In this document: one piece after another, positions 7,269 through 16,321 of the stretch
Layout: each line of letters opens with the position of its first letter
How positions within the stretch are numbered: position 1 is the stretch's first letter
Assembly: GCA_046758065.1 (NCBI GenBank)
Contig: JBHHZM010000016.1
Span: 1-34,817, forward strand
Source: JBHHZM01 sp046758065
GTDB lineage: Bacteria; Pseudomonadota; Alphaproteobacteria; JAAXGF01
Length of the DNA: 34,817 nucleotides
Reading direction: 5' to 3'
Notes under the pieces: generated by a model
The model's input: only the letters and a program-made list of their open reading frames with translations
Told to the model about the DNA's origin: nothing
Database searches by the model: none
Position numbers and translations under genes: made by a program

Positions 7269-9947
7269 ATGACCGCGAACGTCGTCATCGTCGAATCGCC
7301 TGCGAAGGCGAGGACCCTGGAAAAATATCTGGGACCGGACTACCGGGTTCTGGCGAGCTACGGTCACGTCCGCGACCTGCCCGCGAAGGACGGCTCGGTG
7401 AAGCCCGACGAGGACTTCGCCATGGTGTACGAAACCGAGGCGCGCGCCGCCAAACACCTCGCCGCCATCGCCGAGGCAGTCAAGGGCGCGAGCAACCTCT
7501 TCCTCGCCACCGACCCCGACCGCGAGGGCGAAGCCATATCGTGGCACGTGGTGGAAGAACTCGTGCGCCGCAAGGCGCTCAGGGACATCCCCGTCAAGCG
7601 CGTCGCCTTTCACGAGATTACCAAGGGTGCGGTGCGCGAGGCGATGGCGCATCCGCGCGATCTCGATATGGACCTGATCAACGCCCAGCAGGCCCGCCGC
7701 GCGCTCGACTATCTCGTCGGTTTCACGCTGTCGCCCGTGTTGTGGCGCAAATTGCCGGGCAGTCGCTCCGCGGGGCGCGTGCAGTCGGTCGCCCTGCGCC
7801 TGATCTGCGACCGCGAGATCGAGATCGAGGCTTTCAAGCCGCGCGAATACTGGACCATCGATGCCGGCTTCGCGACACCCGCCGGCGCGGCGCTCGAAGC
7901 GCGGCTGAACCATCTGCACGGCAACAAGCTCGACAAGTTCGACCTCGCCGACGAGGCTGCCGCACGTGCCGCGGTCGCCGCCGTCGAAGCGCGCGATTTC
8001 GCCGTCGCCGAGGTCGAGCGCAAGAAGACGCGGCGCAACCCGTCGCCGCCGTTCACCACCTCGACCCTGCAGCAGGAAGCCTCGCGCAAGCTCGGCTTCG
8101 GCGCCCGACGCACCATGCAGATCGCGCAGCGGCTCTACGAGGGCATCACGCTCAACGGCGAGACGGTCGGCCTGATCACCTACATGCGGACCGACAGCGT
8201 GCATCTCGCGCGCGAGGCGGTCGGCGGCTGCCGCGAGATGATCGGACGCAGCTACGGCGACGCCTATCTGCCCGCCAAACCGCGCAGCTACCGCGCGACC
8301 GCGCGCAACGCCCAGGAGGCGCATGAAGCGATCCGTCCCACCGCGTTCGGCCGCCGGCCCGATGACGTCGCCCGCCACCTCGACGCCGAGCAGCGTCGTC
8401 TTTACGAGCTGATCTGGAAGCGCGCCGTCGCCAGCCAGATGGAAAGCGCGGTGATCGACCAAGTGGCGGTCGATATCGCCTCGCCCGACGACGCGGTGCG
8501 TTTGCGGGCGACCGGCTCGACCGTCGCCTTCGACGGCTACCTCAAGCTCTATCGCGAAGGCCGCGACGACAACGGCAACGGCGACGACGAAGGCCGCCGC
8601 CTACCGCCGGTCGACAAGGGCGCGGCGCTCGCCCGCGGCGCGGTGACGCCGGCCCAGCACTTCACCGAACCGCCGCCGCGCTACAGCGAGGCGACGCTGG
8701 TCAAGAAACTCGAGGAACTGGGCATCGGCCGTCCTTCGACCTATGCCTCGATTCTCTCGGTGCTCCAGGACCGCGACTACGTGCGGCTCGAAAAGAAGCG
8801 CTTCGTGCCCGAGGACCGCGGCCGGCTCGTCACCGCCTTCCTCGAGAGCTTCTTCAGCCGCTACGTCGAGTACGACTTCACCGCCCGGCTCGAGGACAGA
8901 CTCGACGAGATTTCGAACGGCCGACTCGACTGGAAGGACGTGTTGCGCAGCTTCTGGATCGCCTTCAAGCAGGCGGTGGCGGAGACCGGCGATCTGCGCG
9001 TCGCCGAGGTGCTCGACGCGCTCAACCGGGTGCTCGGCCCGCATGTCTTTCGCGACGACGGATCGGGTCGCGACCCGCGCGCCTGCCCGGCCTGCGCCGA
9101 CGGTCGGCTCAACCTCAAGATCGGCAAGTTCGGTGCCTTCGTCGGCTGCTCGAATTACCCCGATTGTCGCTACACCCGGGCCTTTACCGGCGAGGGAAGC
9201 GGAGCGGACGGTGGCAATGGCGCCGATGCGGGTCCGCGAATGCTGGGCGACGACCCAGCGACGGGCAAATCGGTGTCGGTGCGGCGTGGGCCCTACGGCT
9301 ACTACGTCCAGCTCGGCGAGGCCGAGGCGGGCAACGGCAAACCCAAACGCGCGACGCTGCCCAAGGGGCTGCCGCCGGACGACATCGACCTCGAAAAGGC
9401 GCTGGGCCTGCTGGCGCTGCCTCGCGAGATCGGCCGGCATCCCGAGACGGGCGAGCCCATCCTTGCCGGCATCGGCCGTTTCGGCCCGTATCTTAAGTAC
9501 GAAGGCGCCTACGTTTCCCTGCCGGCCGGCGACGACGTGCTCGCCGTCGGTCTCAACCGCGCCGTCGCCCTGATCGCGGAAAACAAGAAGCGCCGGCGCG
9601 CCTCCGGTCCGTTGCGCGAGATCGGTCCCCATCCCAAGGACGGCAAGCCGGTGACCGTGATGAAGGGCCGTTACGGCCCTTATCTGCGGCACGACGGCGT
9701 CAACGCGCCGCTGCCTAAGAGCGCCTCGGCGGAGACGATCGCCCTCGAGGAAGCCGTGGCGCAGATCGCGGCGCACGGCAAGCCGGCGCGCGGTCGCGCC
9801 AGGAAATCGGGCGGCGCCAAGAAAGCGACGGCGAAGGCGCCGAGAAAGAGTGCCAAGAAAGCAGCGGTGAAGAAAGCGTCCGCGAGCAAGGCCCCGGCGC
9901 CCAAACCACCCGCCAAGAAGACAGCGAGTCCGCCGCCCGTTGGCTAA
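7269..9947 (+). CDS. topA: DNA topoisomerase I
   Basis: Type IA enzyme that relaxes negative supercoils. The 892-residue protein begins MTANVVIVESPAKARTLEKY, the TOPRIM start; it then has ATDPDREGEAISWH, the QARRALDYLVGF region, and the active-site tyrosine Tyr305 in YMRTDS. A four-cysteine zinc ribbon starts at Cys606 (CPACADG ... GCSNYPDC), followed by further zinc-ribbon-like repeats that have lost cysteines (FGPYLKYEG, YGPYLRHDG). The last roughly 60 residues are a Lys/Ala/Pro-rich basic tail, as in many proteobacterial TopA proteins. A longer in-frame reading upstream was rejected because it overlaps dprA and precedes the TOPRIM start. rnr begins inside its end. Confidence 0.97.
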   Translation: MTANVVIVESPAKARTLEKYLGPDYRVLASYGHVRDLPAKDGSVKPDEDFAMVYETEARAAKHLAAIAEAVKGASNLFLATDPDREGEAISWHVVEELVRRKALRDIPVKRVAFHEITKGAVREAMAHPRDLDMDLINAQQARRALDYLVGFTLSPVLWRKLPGSRSAGRVQSVALRLICDREIEIEAFKPREYWTIDAGFATPAGAALEARLNHLHGNKLDKFDLADEAAARAAVAAVEARDFAVAEVERKKTRRNPSPPFTTSTLQQEASRKLGFGARRTMQIAQRLYEGITLNGETVGLITYMRTDSVHLAREAVGGCREMIGRSYGDAYLPAKPRSYRATARNAQEAHEAIRPTAFGRRPDDVARHLDAEQRRLYELIWKRAVASQMESAVIDQVAVDIASPDDAVRLRATGSTVAFDGYLKLYREGRDDNGNGDDEGRRLPPVDKGAALARGAVTPAQHFTEPPPRYSEATLVKKLEELGIGRPSTYASILSVLQDRDYVRLEKKRFVPEDRGRLVTAFLESFFSRYVEYDFTARLEDRLDEISNGRLDWKDVLRSFWIAFKQAVAETGDLRVAEVLDALNRVLGPHVFRDDGSGRDPRACPACADGRLNLKIGKFGAFVGCSNYPDCRYTRAFTGEGSGADGGNGADAGPRMLGDDPATGKSVSVRRGPYGYYVQLGEAEAGNGKPKRATLPKGLPPDDIDLEKALGLLALPREIGRHPETGEPILAGIGRFGPYLKYEGAYVSLPAGDDVLAVGLNRAVALIAENKKRRRASGPLREIGPHPKDGKPVTVMKGRYGPYLRHDGVNAPLPKSASAETIALEEAVAQIAAHGKPARGRARKSGGAKKATAKAPRKSAKKAAVKKASASKAPAPKPPAKKTASPPPVG

Positions 9948-12168
9948 GCCGCCCCGCAAGCCGGCGCCGCTGCCCGGTCGTGAGGAATTGATCGCCTTCA
10001 TCGAAGAGAGCCCCGGACCTGTGGGCAAGCGCGAGATCGCGCGCGCCTTCAATATCCGCGGCAGCGGCGAGCGCGCCCTGCTCAAGGACATGCTGCGCGA
10101 CCTCGAAGCCGAGGGGCTGGTCGGGCGCCGTCGCCGCCGCGTCGCGCCGCCGGGCCGATTGCCCAGGATCGCCGTGGTCGAAGTCACCGGCATCGACGGC
10201 GACGGCGAGCCCCTCGCCCGGCCGCTCGCCTGGCGCGGCGAGGGCGATCCGCCGCGAATCGTCATGTTGCCGGAGGCGCGAAAGCGGCGGGCTCTCGCCG
10301 TCGGCGACCGCGTGCTCGCCCGCCTCAAGCGCATCTCCGACCGCGCCTACGAGGGCCGTTCGATCCGCCGCCTGCCCCGCAGCCCCGACCGCATCCTCGG
10401 CATCTTCCGCAAGCTTGGCGACGAGGGCCGGCTGCTTCCGACCGACCGCCGGCTCAAGAGCGAATTCGCCGTGGCCGGCGTCGATGCGATGGACGCGCAC
10501 GACGGCGAGGTGGTGCTCGCCGAGTCGCTGCCCGCCCGCCGTCTCGGCCTGCCCCGGGCGAAGATCGTCGAACGGCTCGGTGCGTCGCTCGAAGCGCCGC
10601 GGGCGATCAGTCTGATTGCGATCCACAGCCACGTCATCCCCGTCGCGTTCCCGGAACGGGCGCTCGCCGAGGCGAAAGCGGCGCGGCCGGTCGTCGCCCC
10701 CGACGGTCGCGACGACCTGCGCGAGCTGCCGCTGGTGACCATCGACGGCGCCGACGCGCGCGATTTCGACGACGCGGTCTGGGCCGAGCCCGATCCCGAA
10801 CGGTCCGGCGGATGGCGCGCCGTGGTGGCCATCGCCGACGTGGCTTATTACGTGCGGCCCGGCAGCGCGCTCGACCGGGCGGCCCGGGAGCGCGGCAATT
10901 CGGTCTATTTTCCCGACCGCGTGGTCCCGATGCTGCCCGAGGCGCTGTCGAACGGATTGTGCTCGCTCAAGCCGGGCGAAACGCGTCCCTGTCTGGCCGT
11001 GCGGCTCTGGATCGACGGCGACGGCCGGCTTCGCCGTCACCGCTTCGTGCGCGCGCTGATGCGCTCGGAAGCGCGACTGACCTACGAGCAGGTGCAGGCC
11101 GCCGAGAACGGCGACGCCAGCGACGGACCGCTCCGCAAGCGCGTGATCGCGCCGCTCTACGGCGTCTACCGCGCGCTTAAACGGGCGCGCGAGCGGCGCG
11201 GGACGATCGACCTCGATCTCACCGAATACCAAGCGGTTCTCGACCCGGAAGGCCGGGTCGTCGAGATCCGCCCGCGACCGCGGCTCGAAAGTCACCGGCT
11301 GATCGAGGAGCTGATGATCGCCGCCAACGTCGCCGCCGCCGAGACCCTGGAAACGCTGCGCGCGCCGGTGATGTACCGCGTGCACGACAGGCCCGCGCCC
11401 GAAAAACTGGTCGAGCTCGGCGCCTTTCTTCGCGGACTCGGCCACCGCCTGAGCGAACGCGGGCCGCCGCGGCCGGAAGCCTTCGCCGGGCTCCTGCGCG
11501 AGGTCGAGGGCCTGCCTCACGCGGCGGCGGTCAATACGGCGATCCTGCGCACTCAGTCGCGCGCCGCCTACAGCCCGCACAATCTCGGCCACTTCGGGCT
11601 GAGCCTCGGGCGCTACAGCCACTTCACCTCGCCGATCCGGCGCTATGCCGATCTGCTCGTCCACCGGGCGCTGATCCGCGGCCTCGGACTCGGGCCGGGC
11701 GGCCTTCCCGAGGATGGCGAGGCCGAATTCGACGCGCTCGGCGAGCATCTCTCCGCGACCGAACGTCGCGCCGATGCGGCGGAGCGCGATGCGATGGATC
11801 GGTTCACCGCACTCTACATGGCCGAGCGCGTCGGCGGCGTGTTCGCGGGCCGCATCTCGGGCGTCACCCGCTTCGGCCTGTTCGTGACCCTCGACGAGAC
11901 CGGCGCCGACGGCATCGTGCCACGGCGGGCGCTCCCCGGCGATTTCCTGCACGACGAAGAACGTCAGGAGCTCATCGGCGACGCGCTGGTTCTGCGGCTC
12001 GGCGATCCGGTCGAGGTGCGGTTGCGGGAAGCCGAAGTCGCGACCGGCAGCCTGGTCTTCGAACTCGTCTCGGGCGGCGTCGAGATCACCGGGAAGCAGG
12101 CCCGCGCACGGCGCGGAACGGCGCGGCGCCAAGTGAAGTCGGCGCGACGACGGTCACGACGCGGCTAA
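9940..12168 (+). CDS. rnr: Ribonuclease R
   Basis: Processive 3'-5' exoribonuclease of the RNB family that degrades structured RNA, acting in RNA quality control and cold or stress adaptation. The 742 residues show an N-terminal winged-helix region (about 15-65), cold-shock-type domains, the RNB core with DARDFDDAV (from about 272) and SHFTSPIRRYADLLVHR (near 565), a C-terminal S1 domain (GRISGVTRFGLFV, near 635-655), and a basic tail rich in Arg and Lys. The start is a TTG at 9940 overlapping the last 8 bp of topA, so translation is probably coupled. Its reading frame gives MAKPPRKP, a usual RNase R opening. Confidence 0.95.
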   Translation: MAKPPRKPAPLPGREELIAFIEESPGPVGKREIARAFNIRGSGERALLKDMLRDLEAEGLVGRRRRRVAPPGRLPRIAVVEVTGIDGDGEPLARPLAWRGEGDPPRIVMLPEARKRRALAVGDRVLARLKRISDRAYEGRSIRRLPRSPDRILGIFRKLGDEGRLLPTDRRLKSEFAVAGVDAMDAHDGEVVLAESLPARRLGLPRAKIVERLGASLEAPRAISLIAIHSHVIPVAFPERALAEAKAARPVVAPDGRDDLRELPLVTIDGADARDFDDAVWAEPDPERSGGWRAVVAIADVAYYVRPGSALDRAARERGNSVYFPDRVVPMLPEALSNGLCSLKPGETRPCLAVRLWIDGDGRLRRHRFVRALMRSEARLTYEQVQAAENGDASDGPLRKRVIAPLYGVYRALKRARERRGTIDLDLTEYQAVLDPEGRVVEIRPRPRLESHRLIEELMIAANVAAAETLETLRAPVMYRVHDRPAPEKLVELGAFLRGLGHRLSERGPPRPEAFAGLLREVEGLPHAAAVNTAILRTQSRAAYSPHNLGHFGLSLGRYSHFTSPIRRYADLLVHRALIRGLGLGPGGLPEDGEAEFDALGEHLSATERRADAAERDAMDRFTALYMAERVGGVFAGRISGVTRFGLFVTLDETGADGIVPRRALPGDFLHDEERQELIGDALVLRLGDPVEVRLREAEVATGSLVFELVSGGVEITGKQARARRGTARRQVKSARRRSRRG

Positions 12169-12210
12169 ACGCCGACCGGTTTGCGGTTGCCGCCGCCTGC
12201 GAGCCCGCCG

Positions 12211-12239
12211 TTGACAGGCCCGCGGCCCTCCCCTACCTA
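12211..12239 (+). promoter_or_regulatory. Candidate sigma-70 promoter for sfsA-map-radC
   Basis: A perfect TTGACA at 12211-12216 is followed 17 bp later by TACCTA(T) at 12234-12240, a poor -10. The sfsA ATG at 12249 is only 8 bp beyond, giving a leaderless or very short leader transcript; no Shine-Dalgarno sequence is seen in the 80-bp gap after rnr. Confidence 0.45.
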
Positions 12240-12248
12240 TCGGGATCC

Positions 12249-12992
12249 ATGCGTTTTCCCGACCCCCTGATTCACGCCCGGCTGGTGCGGCGTTACAAGC
12301 GCTTCCTGAGCGACCACGAGCTTGACGGCGGCGAGGTGGTTACCGCGCACTGCGCCAACCCGGGCAGCATGCTGGGGCTCGACACGCCGGGCGCCGAGGT
12401 CTGGCTTTCACCGGCGCGCAATCCGGCGCGCAAGCTGCGCTATAGCTGGGAGCTGTTGCGGGTCGGCGATTCGCTCGTCGGCATCAACACGGCGCATCCC
12501 AACGGCATCGTCACCGAGGCCATCGAGGCCGGGCGGGTGCCTGAACTCAGCGGTTACGGTTCGTTGCGACGCGAGGTGCGGTACGGCAGGAACTCGCGCA
12601 TCGACATTCTGCTCGAAGGCGGCGACCGGCCGCCCTGCTATGTCGAGGTCAAGAACGTGCATCTCAGACGCGACCGCCTTGCCGAATTCCCCGATGCGGT
12701 GACGGCGCGGGGCGCCAAGCACCTGGCCGAACTGAGCGACATGGCGGCGGCCGGCCACCGCGCCGTCATGTTCTATCTGGTGCAGCGCGAGGATTGCCCG
12801 GGATTTACCATCGCGGGAGACATCGACCCCGGGTACGCGGAAGCCCTCGGGACGGCGCGCGCGGCGGGCGTTGAAGCGATTTGTTATTGTTGTAAACTGA
12901 CCACCGAGTCGATCACGCTCGACAAACCCCTGCCCGTCCATCTCGATGGCCTTGCCGTTCCAAGCCACAAGGTGTCCAGCCGGCAAACATGA
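12249..12992 (+). CDS. sfsA: SfsA family DNA/RNA nuclease
   Basis: SfsA was named as a sugar fermentation stimulation protein and is now placed among PD-(D/E)XK-like DNA/RNA nucleases. The 247-residue protein begins MRFPDPLIHARLVRRYKRFL and contains the N-terminal OB-like part (HCANPGSMLGL at 34-44), then RIDILLEG with Asp119 and YVEVKNVHL with Glu133 and Lys135, matching the D...ExK nuclease core; the C-terminal AICYCCKLTTESITL is also typical. It follows rnr by 80 bp and its stop overlaps the map start by 4 bp. Cellular role remains uncertain even in model species. Confidence 0.93.
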   Translation: MRFPDPLIHARLVRRYKRFLSDHELDGGEVVTAHCANPGSMLGLDTPGAEVWLSPARNPARKLRYSWELLRVGDSLVGINTAHPNGIVTEAIEAGRVPELSGYGSLRREVRYGRNSRIDILLEGGDRPPCYVEVKNVHLRRDRLAEFPDAVTARGAKHLAELSDMAAAGHRAVMFYLVQREDCPGFTIAGDIDPGYAEALGTARAAGVEAICYCCKLTTESITLDKPLPVHLDGLAVPSHKVSSRQT

Positions 12993-13825
12993 CGTCATAC
13001 CTGCACGCCCCTCACGACTACATCGCCAGCCTGCAGCGCACGCCCGACGGCATCGCCGTGCACCGGCCCGAGGATTTCGAAGGCATGCGTCGCGCCGGGC
13101 GCCTCGCCGCCGAAACACTCGATTTCATCGCGCCCCACATCGTGCCCGGGGTTACCACGGCAGAGCTCGATCGGCTGTGCGACACCTTCATCCGCGACCA
13201 CGGGGGCACCTCGGCGCCGCTGGGCTACCGGGGGTTTCCCAAATCGATCTGCACCTCGGTCAATCACGTGGTCTGCCACGGCATACCGGGCGACAAGCGG
13301 CTTCGGAACGGCGATATCCTCAACATCGACGTGACCCCCATCCTCGACGGCTGGCACGGCGATTCGAGCCGTATGTTTTTCGCCGGCGAGGTCTCGCGCA
13401 AGGCGCGGCGGCTGTGCGACGTCACCTATGAGGCGATGATGCGCGGCATCGCAGCGGTAAAGCCCGGCGCCACGCTCGGCGATATCGGTTACGCCATACA
13501 GAGCTACGCCGAAGCGGAGCGCTGCTCGGTGGTTCGCGACTTCTGCGGCCATGGCGTGGGCCGGGTGTTCCACGACGCCCCGAACGTCGTGCATTTCGGC
13601 GAAGCGGGCGAGGGACCGGCGCTGCGCGAGGGCATGTTCTTCACCATCGAACCGATGATCAACCTCGGCCGCTTCGACGTGAAGATCCTCAAGGACGGCT
13701 GGACCGCGGTGACCAAGGACCGCTCGCTCTCGGCACAGTTCGAGCACTCGATCGGCGTTACCGCGACGGGGCACGAGATCTTCACCGTCTCGCCGACCGG
13801 GAAGCACCGCCCGCCTTACGACTGA
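12989..13825 (+). CDS. map: Type I methionine aminopeptidase
   Basis: Removes the initiator methionine from nascent proteins after deformylation. The 278 residues carry the complete dinuclear metal site of M24A enzymes: Asp114 (NIDVT), Asp125 (HGDSS), His188 (CGHGVG), Glu221 (TIEPM) and Glu252 (FEHSIG), plus the substrate-contacting His97 (CHGIPG). The N-terminus is about 20 residues longer than in E. coli, common in alphaproteobacteria. The ATG lies inside the end of sfsA (ATGA overlap), and radC follows after 10 bp, so sfsA-map-radC read as one unit. Confidence 0.96.
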   Translation: MTSYLHAPHDYIASLQRTPDGIAVHRPEDFEGMRRAGRLAAETLDFIAPHIVPGVTTAELDRLCDTFIRDHGGTSAPLGYRGFPKSICTSVNHVVCHGIPGDKRLRNGDILNIDVTPILDGWHGDSSRMFFAGEVSRKARRLCDVTYEAMMRGIAAVKPGATLGDIGYAIQSYAEAERCSVVRDFCGHGVGRVFHDAPNVVHFGEAGEGPALREGMFFTIEPMINLGRFDVKILKDGWTAVTKDRSLSAQFEHSIGVTATGHEIFTVSPTGKHRPPYD

Positions 13826-13835
13826 GCACGCCGCT

Positions 13836-14537
13836 ATGGCCGCGCGCGACACATCCCGCAACGACAGGCCGGACTACGCCGGTCACCGCAAGCGCCTGCG
13901 CGAGCGCTTCCTCGCCGCCGGTCCGCAGGCCCTCGCGGATTACGAGCTGCTCGAAATGCTGCTCTTCCAGGCCCAGCCGCGGCGCGACATGAAGCCGGTG
14001 GCCAAGGCTTTGCTCAAGCGGTTCGGCAGTTTCGCCGGGGTGATCAGCGCCGAACCCCAACGCCTGCGCGAGGTCAAGGGCGTCGGCGACGCCGCGATCG
14101 CCACGCTCAAGACGGTGCAGGCGGCGGCGCTCGCCTTCATGCGCGAGGAGATCATGGAGCGGCCGGTGCTCAACGCCTGGGACAAGGTGCTCGCTTACTG
14201 TCGGGCGAGCATGGCCTACGGCGCCGCCGAGGAATTCCGCATCCTTTTCCTCGACCGCAAGAACGTGCTTATCGCCGATGAGTTGCAGCAGAGAGGGACC
14301 GTCGATCACACCCCGGTCTATCCGCGCGAAGTGGTCAAACGGGCGCTCGATCTCGGCGCCTCGGCCATCGTGATGGTGCACAACCATCCAAGCGGCGACC
14401 CGACGCCCTCGAACGCCGACATCGAGATGACCCGCGCCGTCGCCGAGGCAGCGCACAAACTGGGCATCGCGCTGCACGACCACGTCGTCGTCGGGCGCGG
14501 CGGTTACGCCTCGTTCAAGTCGCTCGGGCTGATCTGA
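13836..14537 (+). CDS. radC: RadC family JAB1/MPN-domain protein
   Basis: RadC-type protein of 233 residues. It has an N-terminal helix-hairpin-helix region (ELLEMLLFQAQPRRDMKPVAKALLK..., about 30-100, with the VKGVGDAAIATLK hairpin) and a C-terminal JAMM metal-binding domain with His182-Asn-His184 and Asp195 in the motif HNHPSGDPTPSNAD. The family was once called a DNA repair factor, but direct repair activity is not established; the fold suggests a metal-dependent hydrolase. It ends the sfsA-map-radC unit and converges on the ATP-grasp gene with only 10 bp between stop codons. No terminator hairpin is visible in that gap. Confidence 0.92.
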   Translation: MAARDTSRNDRPDYAGHRKRLRERFLAAGPQALADYELLEMLLFQAQPRRDMKPVAKALLKRFGSFAGVISAEPQRLREVKGVGDAAIATLKTVQAAALAFMREEIMERPVLNAWDKVLAYCRASMAYGAAEEFRILFLDRKNVLIADELQQRGTVDHTPVYPREVVKRALDLGASAIVMVHNHPSGDPTPSNADIEMTRAVAEAAHKLGIALHDHVVVGRGGYASFKSLGLI

Positions 14538-14547
14538 TCGGGCGCCC

Positions 14548-15678
14548 TTACGACTTGTAGCGCGCGATGCTCGATTTGATATGCGCTTCGAAGCGTTCGT
14601 CGCGCAGGCCCCTGGCCGAGGGAAGCTGGGTCATGAAGGGTTCGCCGCCGTCGCCCTCGACCTCGACGGCGACCGGGCCGTCCTCGCACAGCGCGATGTC
14701 CCAGCCCTGAAGCGGGCTGGCCGGAAAGGTCCGCGCGGCTTCGAGGCAGAGATCGCGGAGCGCGGCCCAGTCGGGAAGCGTGGCGCCGGTCAGGCGCGCC
14801 CCGGTATCGGGATGGGTCTCGATCTCGATCTGATCCGGAAAGCCCCGATCGACCACGCGGACGACGCGGCCGCTTTCGGGCTCGACGGCGCCGAGCATGT
14901 TGCCTTCGCGCCAGAAGTTGTCCGCCGGGTTCCCGCTTGCCGGAATCTTCCATGAGGCGTGCAGGATTGCTGGCGTGCCTTGCTCGAGAATCACGAGCAC
15001 GCGCACCGTCGAGACGCTGTCGCCGCTGAGCGCGCGAATCCCGGGATGCGGCTTCAACGGCTCCTGGAACATGTAGCCCTTGTCCGACATCCCCTCGATC
15101 TCGCTCAGGTACTGCGTCATGCCCACCGAACGGCCGCCTGCGAGAACGAGGCTGTCGCTCGCCTTGTCGTAGGACCGGACCGGCGCGACGCCAAGGCTGT
15201 TGGTGAAACGGATCGGCTTGGAGAAGAACGGGTACGACACCTCTTCGCGCACGAAGCGCGCGACCTCTTCGCGATCGCTGAGGGTGCGGATTGCGGCGTA
15301 GCTCTTTTCCTTGCAATAGGCGGCGTAGGTTTTCGGAACGGGAACGCCGATTGCGGCCATGCGCTCGTAGAACAGGGCCTTGTCAATCGTCTCATCCGAA
15401 ACCGCGTCGGGAAAATATTTCTTCGTGAGACCCCGCGCGAACTTGTGGCCGATGAACCTGCGCTTGTCCTCCGGCGAGTAACGGCCGTCGTCGTACAGTC
15501 CGTACATGTAGTATTCCCACGGGTCGATCTTGCCCGGCCCCATCATCAGCCTGAGCATTTCGGACATCTGCGCGCCATACTTCTTGCCGCTGCTCTCGAG
15601 ACAGCTTTTCAGATTGCCCTGGAAGCTCAGGGACCGTTTGACCCTGACGTCGTCGAGAATCTTGGTTGTCACGTTCAT
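14548..15678 (-). CDS. Sugar-transfer-associated ATP-grasp domain protein
   Basis: A 376-residue cytosolic protein resembling the sugar-transfer-associated ATP-grasp family, which is often found beside polysaccharide genes. Supporting segments are the N-terminal EYYMYGLYDDGRYSPEDKRRFIG region, the central FFSKPIRFTNSLGV phosphate/lysine strand, FQEPLKPHPGIRAL, the RVLVILEQGTPAIL strand and the C-terminal PLQGWDIALCEDGPVAVEVEGDGG, which supplies the acidic metal site. Family members are predicted carboxylate-amine or similar ligases, but no substrate is known. Here it stands alone, with no glycosyltransferase or export gene nearby. A GGGAG ribosome site lies about 10 bp before the ATG. Confidence 0.75.
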   Translation of the reverse strand: MNVTTKILDDVRVKRSLSFQGNLKSCLESSGKKYGAQMSEMLRLMMGPGKIDPWEYYMYGLYDDGRYSPEDKRRFIGHKFARGLTKKYFPDAVSDETIDKALFYERMAAIGVPVPKTYAAYCKEKSYAAIRTLSDREEVARFVREEVSYPFFSKPIRFTNSLGVAPVRSYDKASDSLVLAGGRSVGMTQYLSEIEGMSDKGYMFQEPLKPHPGIRALSGDSVSTVRVLVILEQGTPAILHASWKIPASGNPADNFWREGNMLGAVEPESGRVVRVVDRGFPDQIEIETHPDTGARLTGATLPDWAALRDLCLEAARTFPASPLQGWDIALCEDGPVAVEVEGDGGEPFMTQLPSARGLRDERFEAHIKSSIARYKS

Positions 15679-15754
15679 CGCAATCGGGCTCCCGGTGCTG
15701 CCGATGTCCGCGCGTCCTCGTTCCGTCGGGCGCAGATCGCTGATTGCCGATTAG

Positions 15755-15772
15755 CCTTAATTACGGTTAAGG
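15755..15772. promoter_or_regulatory. TTAA-rich palindrome upstream of the ATP-grasp gene
   Basis: CCTTAA and TTAAGG form perfect arms around TTACGG. It sits about 80 bp upstream of the ATP-grasp start at 15678, inside the 211-bp gap to usg, which holds nothing else I can recognise. The paired TTAA half-sites resemble a CtrA box, but the spacing is 6 bp rather than the consensus 7, so the assignment is only a suggestion. Confidence 0.35.
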
Positions 15773-15889
15773 AATTGCTAACCCGTCGACCCGGGGTTCT
15801 CGCCGCGGTCGCGGCGCGCCGGCCCAAGGCGCTCAAGGCGGTGGTCACGGTCTGCTCGACCGACGGCCCGAACGCCACGGCGGAACGGC

Positions 15890-16177
15890 CTACTGCATCG
15901 TGAAGACGCCGTCGACCGCGCGGAATTCTCCCGGCCCGAAGAGACCGCTGCTGGCGACTCGCACCGAGTGCAGGGGCCCGTCGAGACGCCGCTGCCAAAA
16001 GGCGAGGAAACGGCGCAACACGGGGAACTCGGGAGCGAGGTCGAAGTCCTGCCAGATATAGCTTTGCAACAGGTGCGGATGATCGGGCAGGAAATAGACG
16101 ATCTCGGCGGTGGCAAGCCGGTAACCCCTGAGCCTGCGCTCGAGATCGCTAACCCGTGGTTTCCGGTTCTTCGTCAT
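15890..16177 (-). CDS. usg: Usg family protein
   Basis: Small protein of about 95 residues matching the alphaproteobacterial Usg family: DLERRLRGYRLATAEIVYFLPDHP, then LLQSYIWQDFDLAPEFPVL, FLAFWQRRLDGPLHSVRV and AVDGVFTM. The family was first noted near tryptophan biosynthesis genes and has no proven biochemical function. No trp genes are present here. ATG at 16177 was chosen because GGGAG lies 8 bp before it; another in-frame ATG at 16195 would add six residues. It is divergent from groES, sharing a 270-bp control region. Confidence 0.88.
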   Translation of the reverse strand: MTKNRKPRVSDLERRLRGYRLATAEIVYFLPDHPHLLQSYIWQDFDLAPEFPVLRRFLAFWQRRLDGPLHSVRVASSGLFGPGEFRAVDGVFTMQ

Positions 16178-16280
16178 GCGGTACACTCCCGTCATAACGT
16201 TCCATCGGAATCCTGCCGGACTCCGCCACCCAATGCAACCCTATTTTGCTTAAAAAAACGTTTATATTCAGGCTATTAGC

Positions 16281-16300
16281 AGCCACACGGTCAGGTGGCT
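16281..16300. repeat. Inverted repeat upstream of the groESL promoter
   Basis: AGCCAC (16281-16286) and GTGGCT (16295-16300) pair around 8 bp, flanked by TTAG and AA that extend the symmetry. It lies in an AT-rich stretch about 20 bp before the groESL -35 box and could be a protein-binding site or a small stem-loop. No known operator was recognised. Confidence 0.4.
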
Positions 16301-16321
16301 AACAAAAATTTAGGAGCGGCC

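Noticed and set aside
9780..9940. Lys/Ala repeats at the end of topA as a possible DNA repeat element
   Set aside because: It is the low-complexity basic tail typical of TopA; codons vary and no regular DNA repeat unit is seen.
9715..12132. Very long open frame on the minus strand opposite rnr
   Set aside because: Rnr is certain on the plus strand, and the opposite frame reads as Arg/Glu/Asp/His-rich sequence with no domain. This is a normal effect of high GC at third codon positions.
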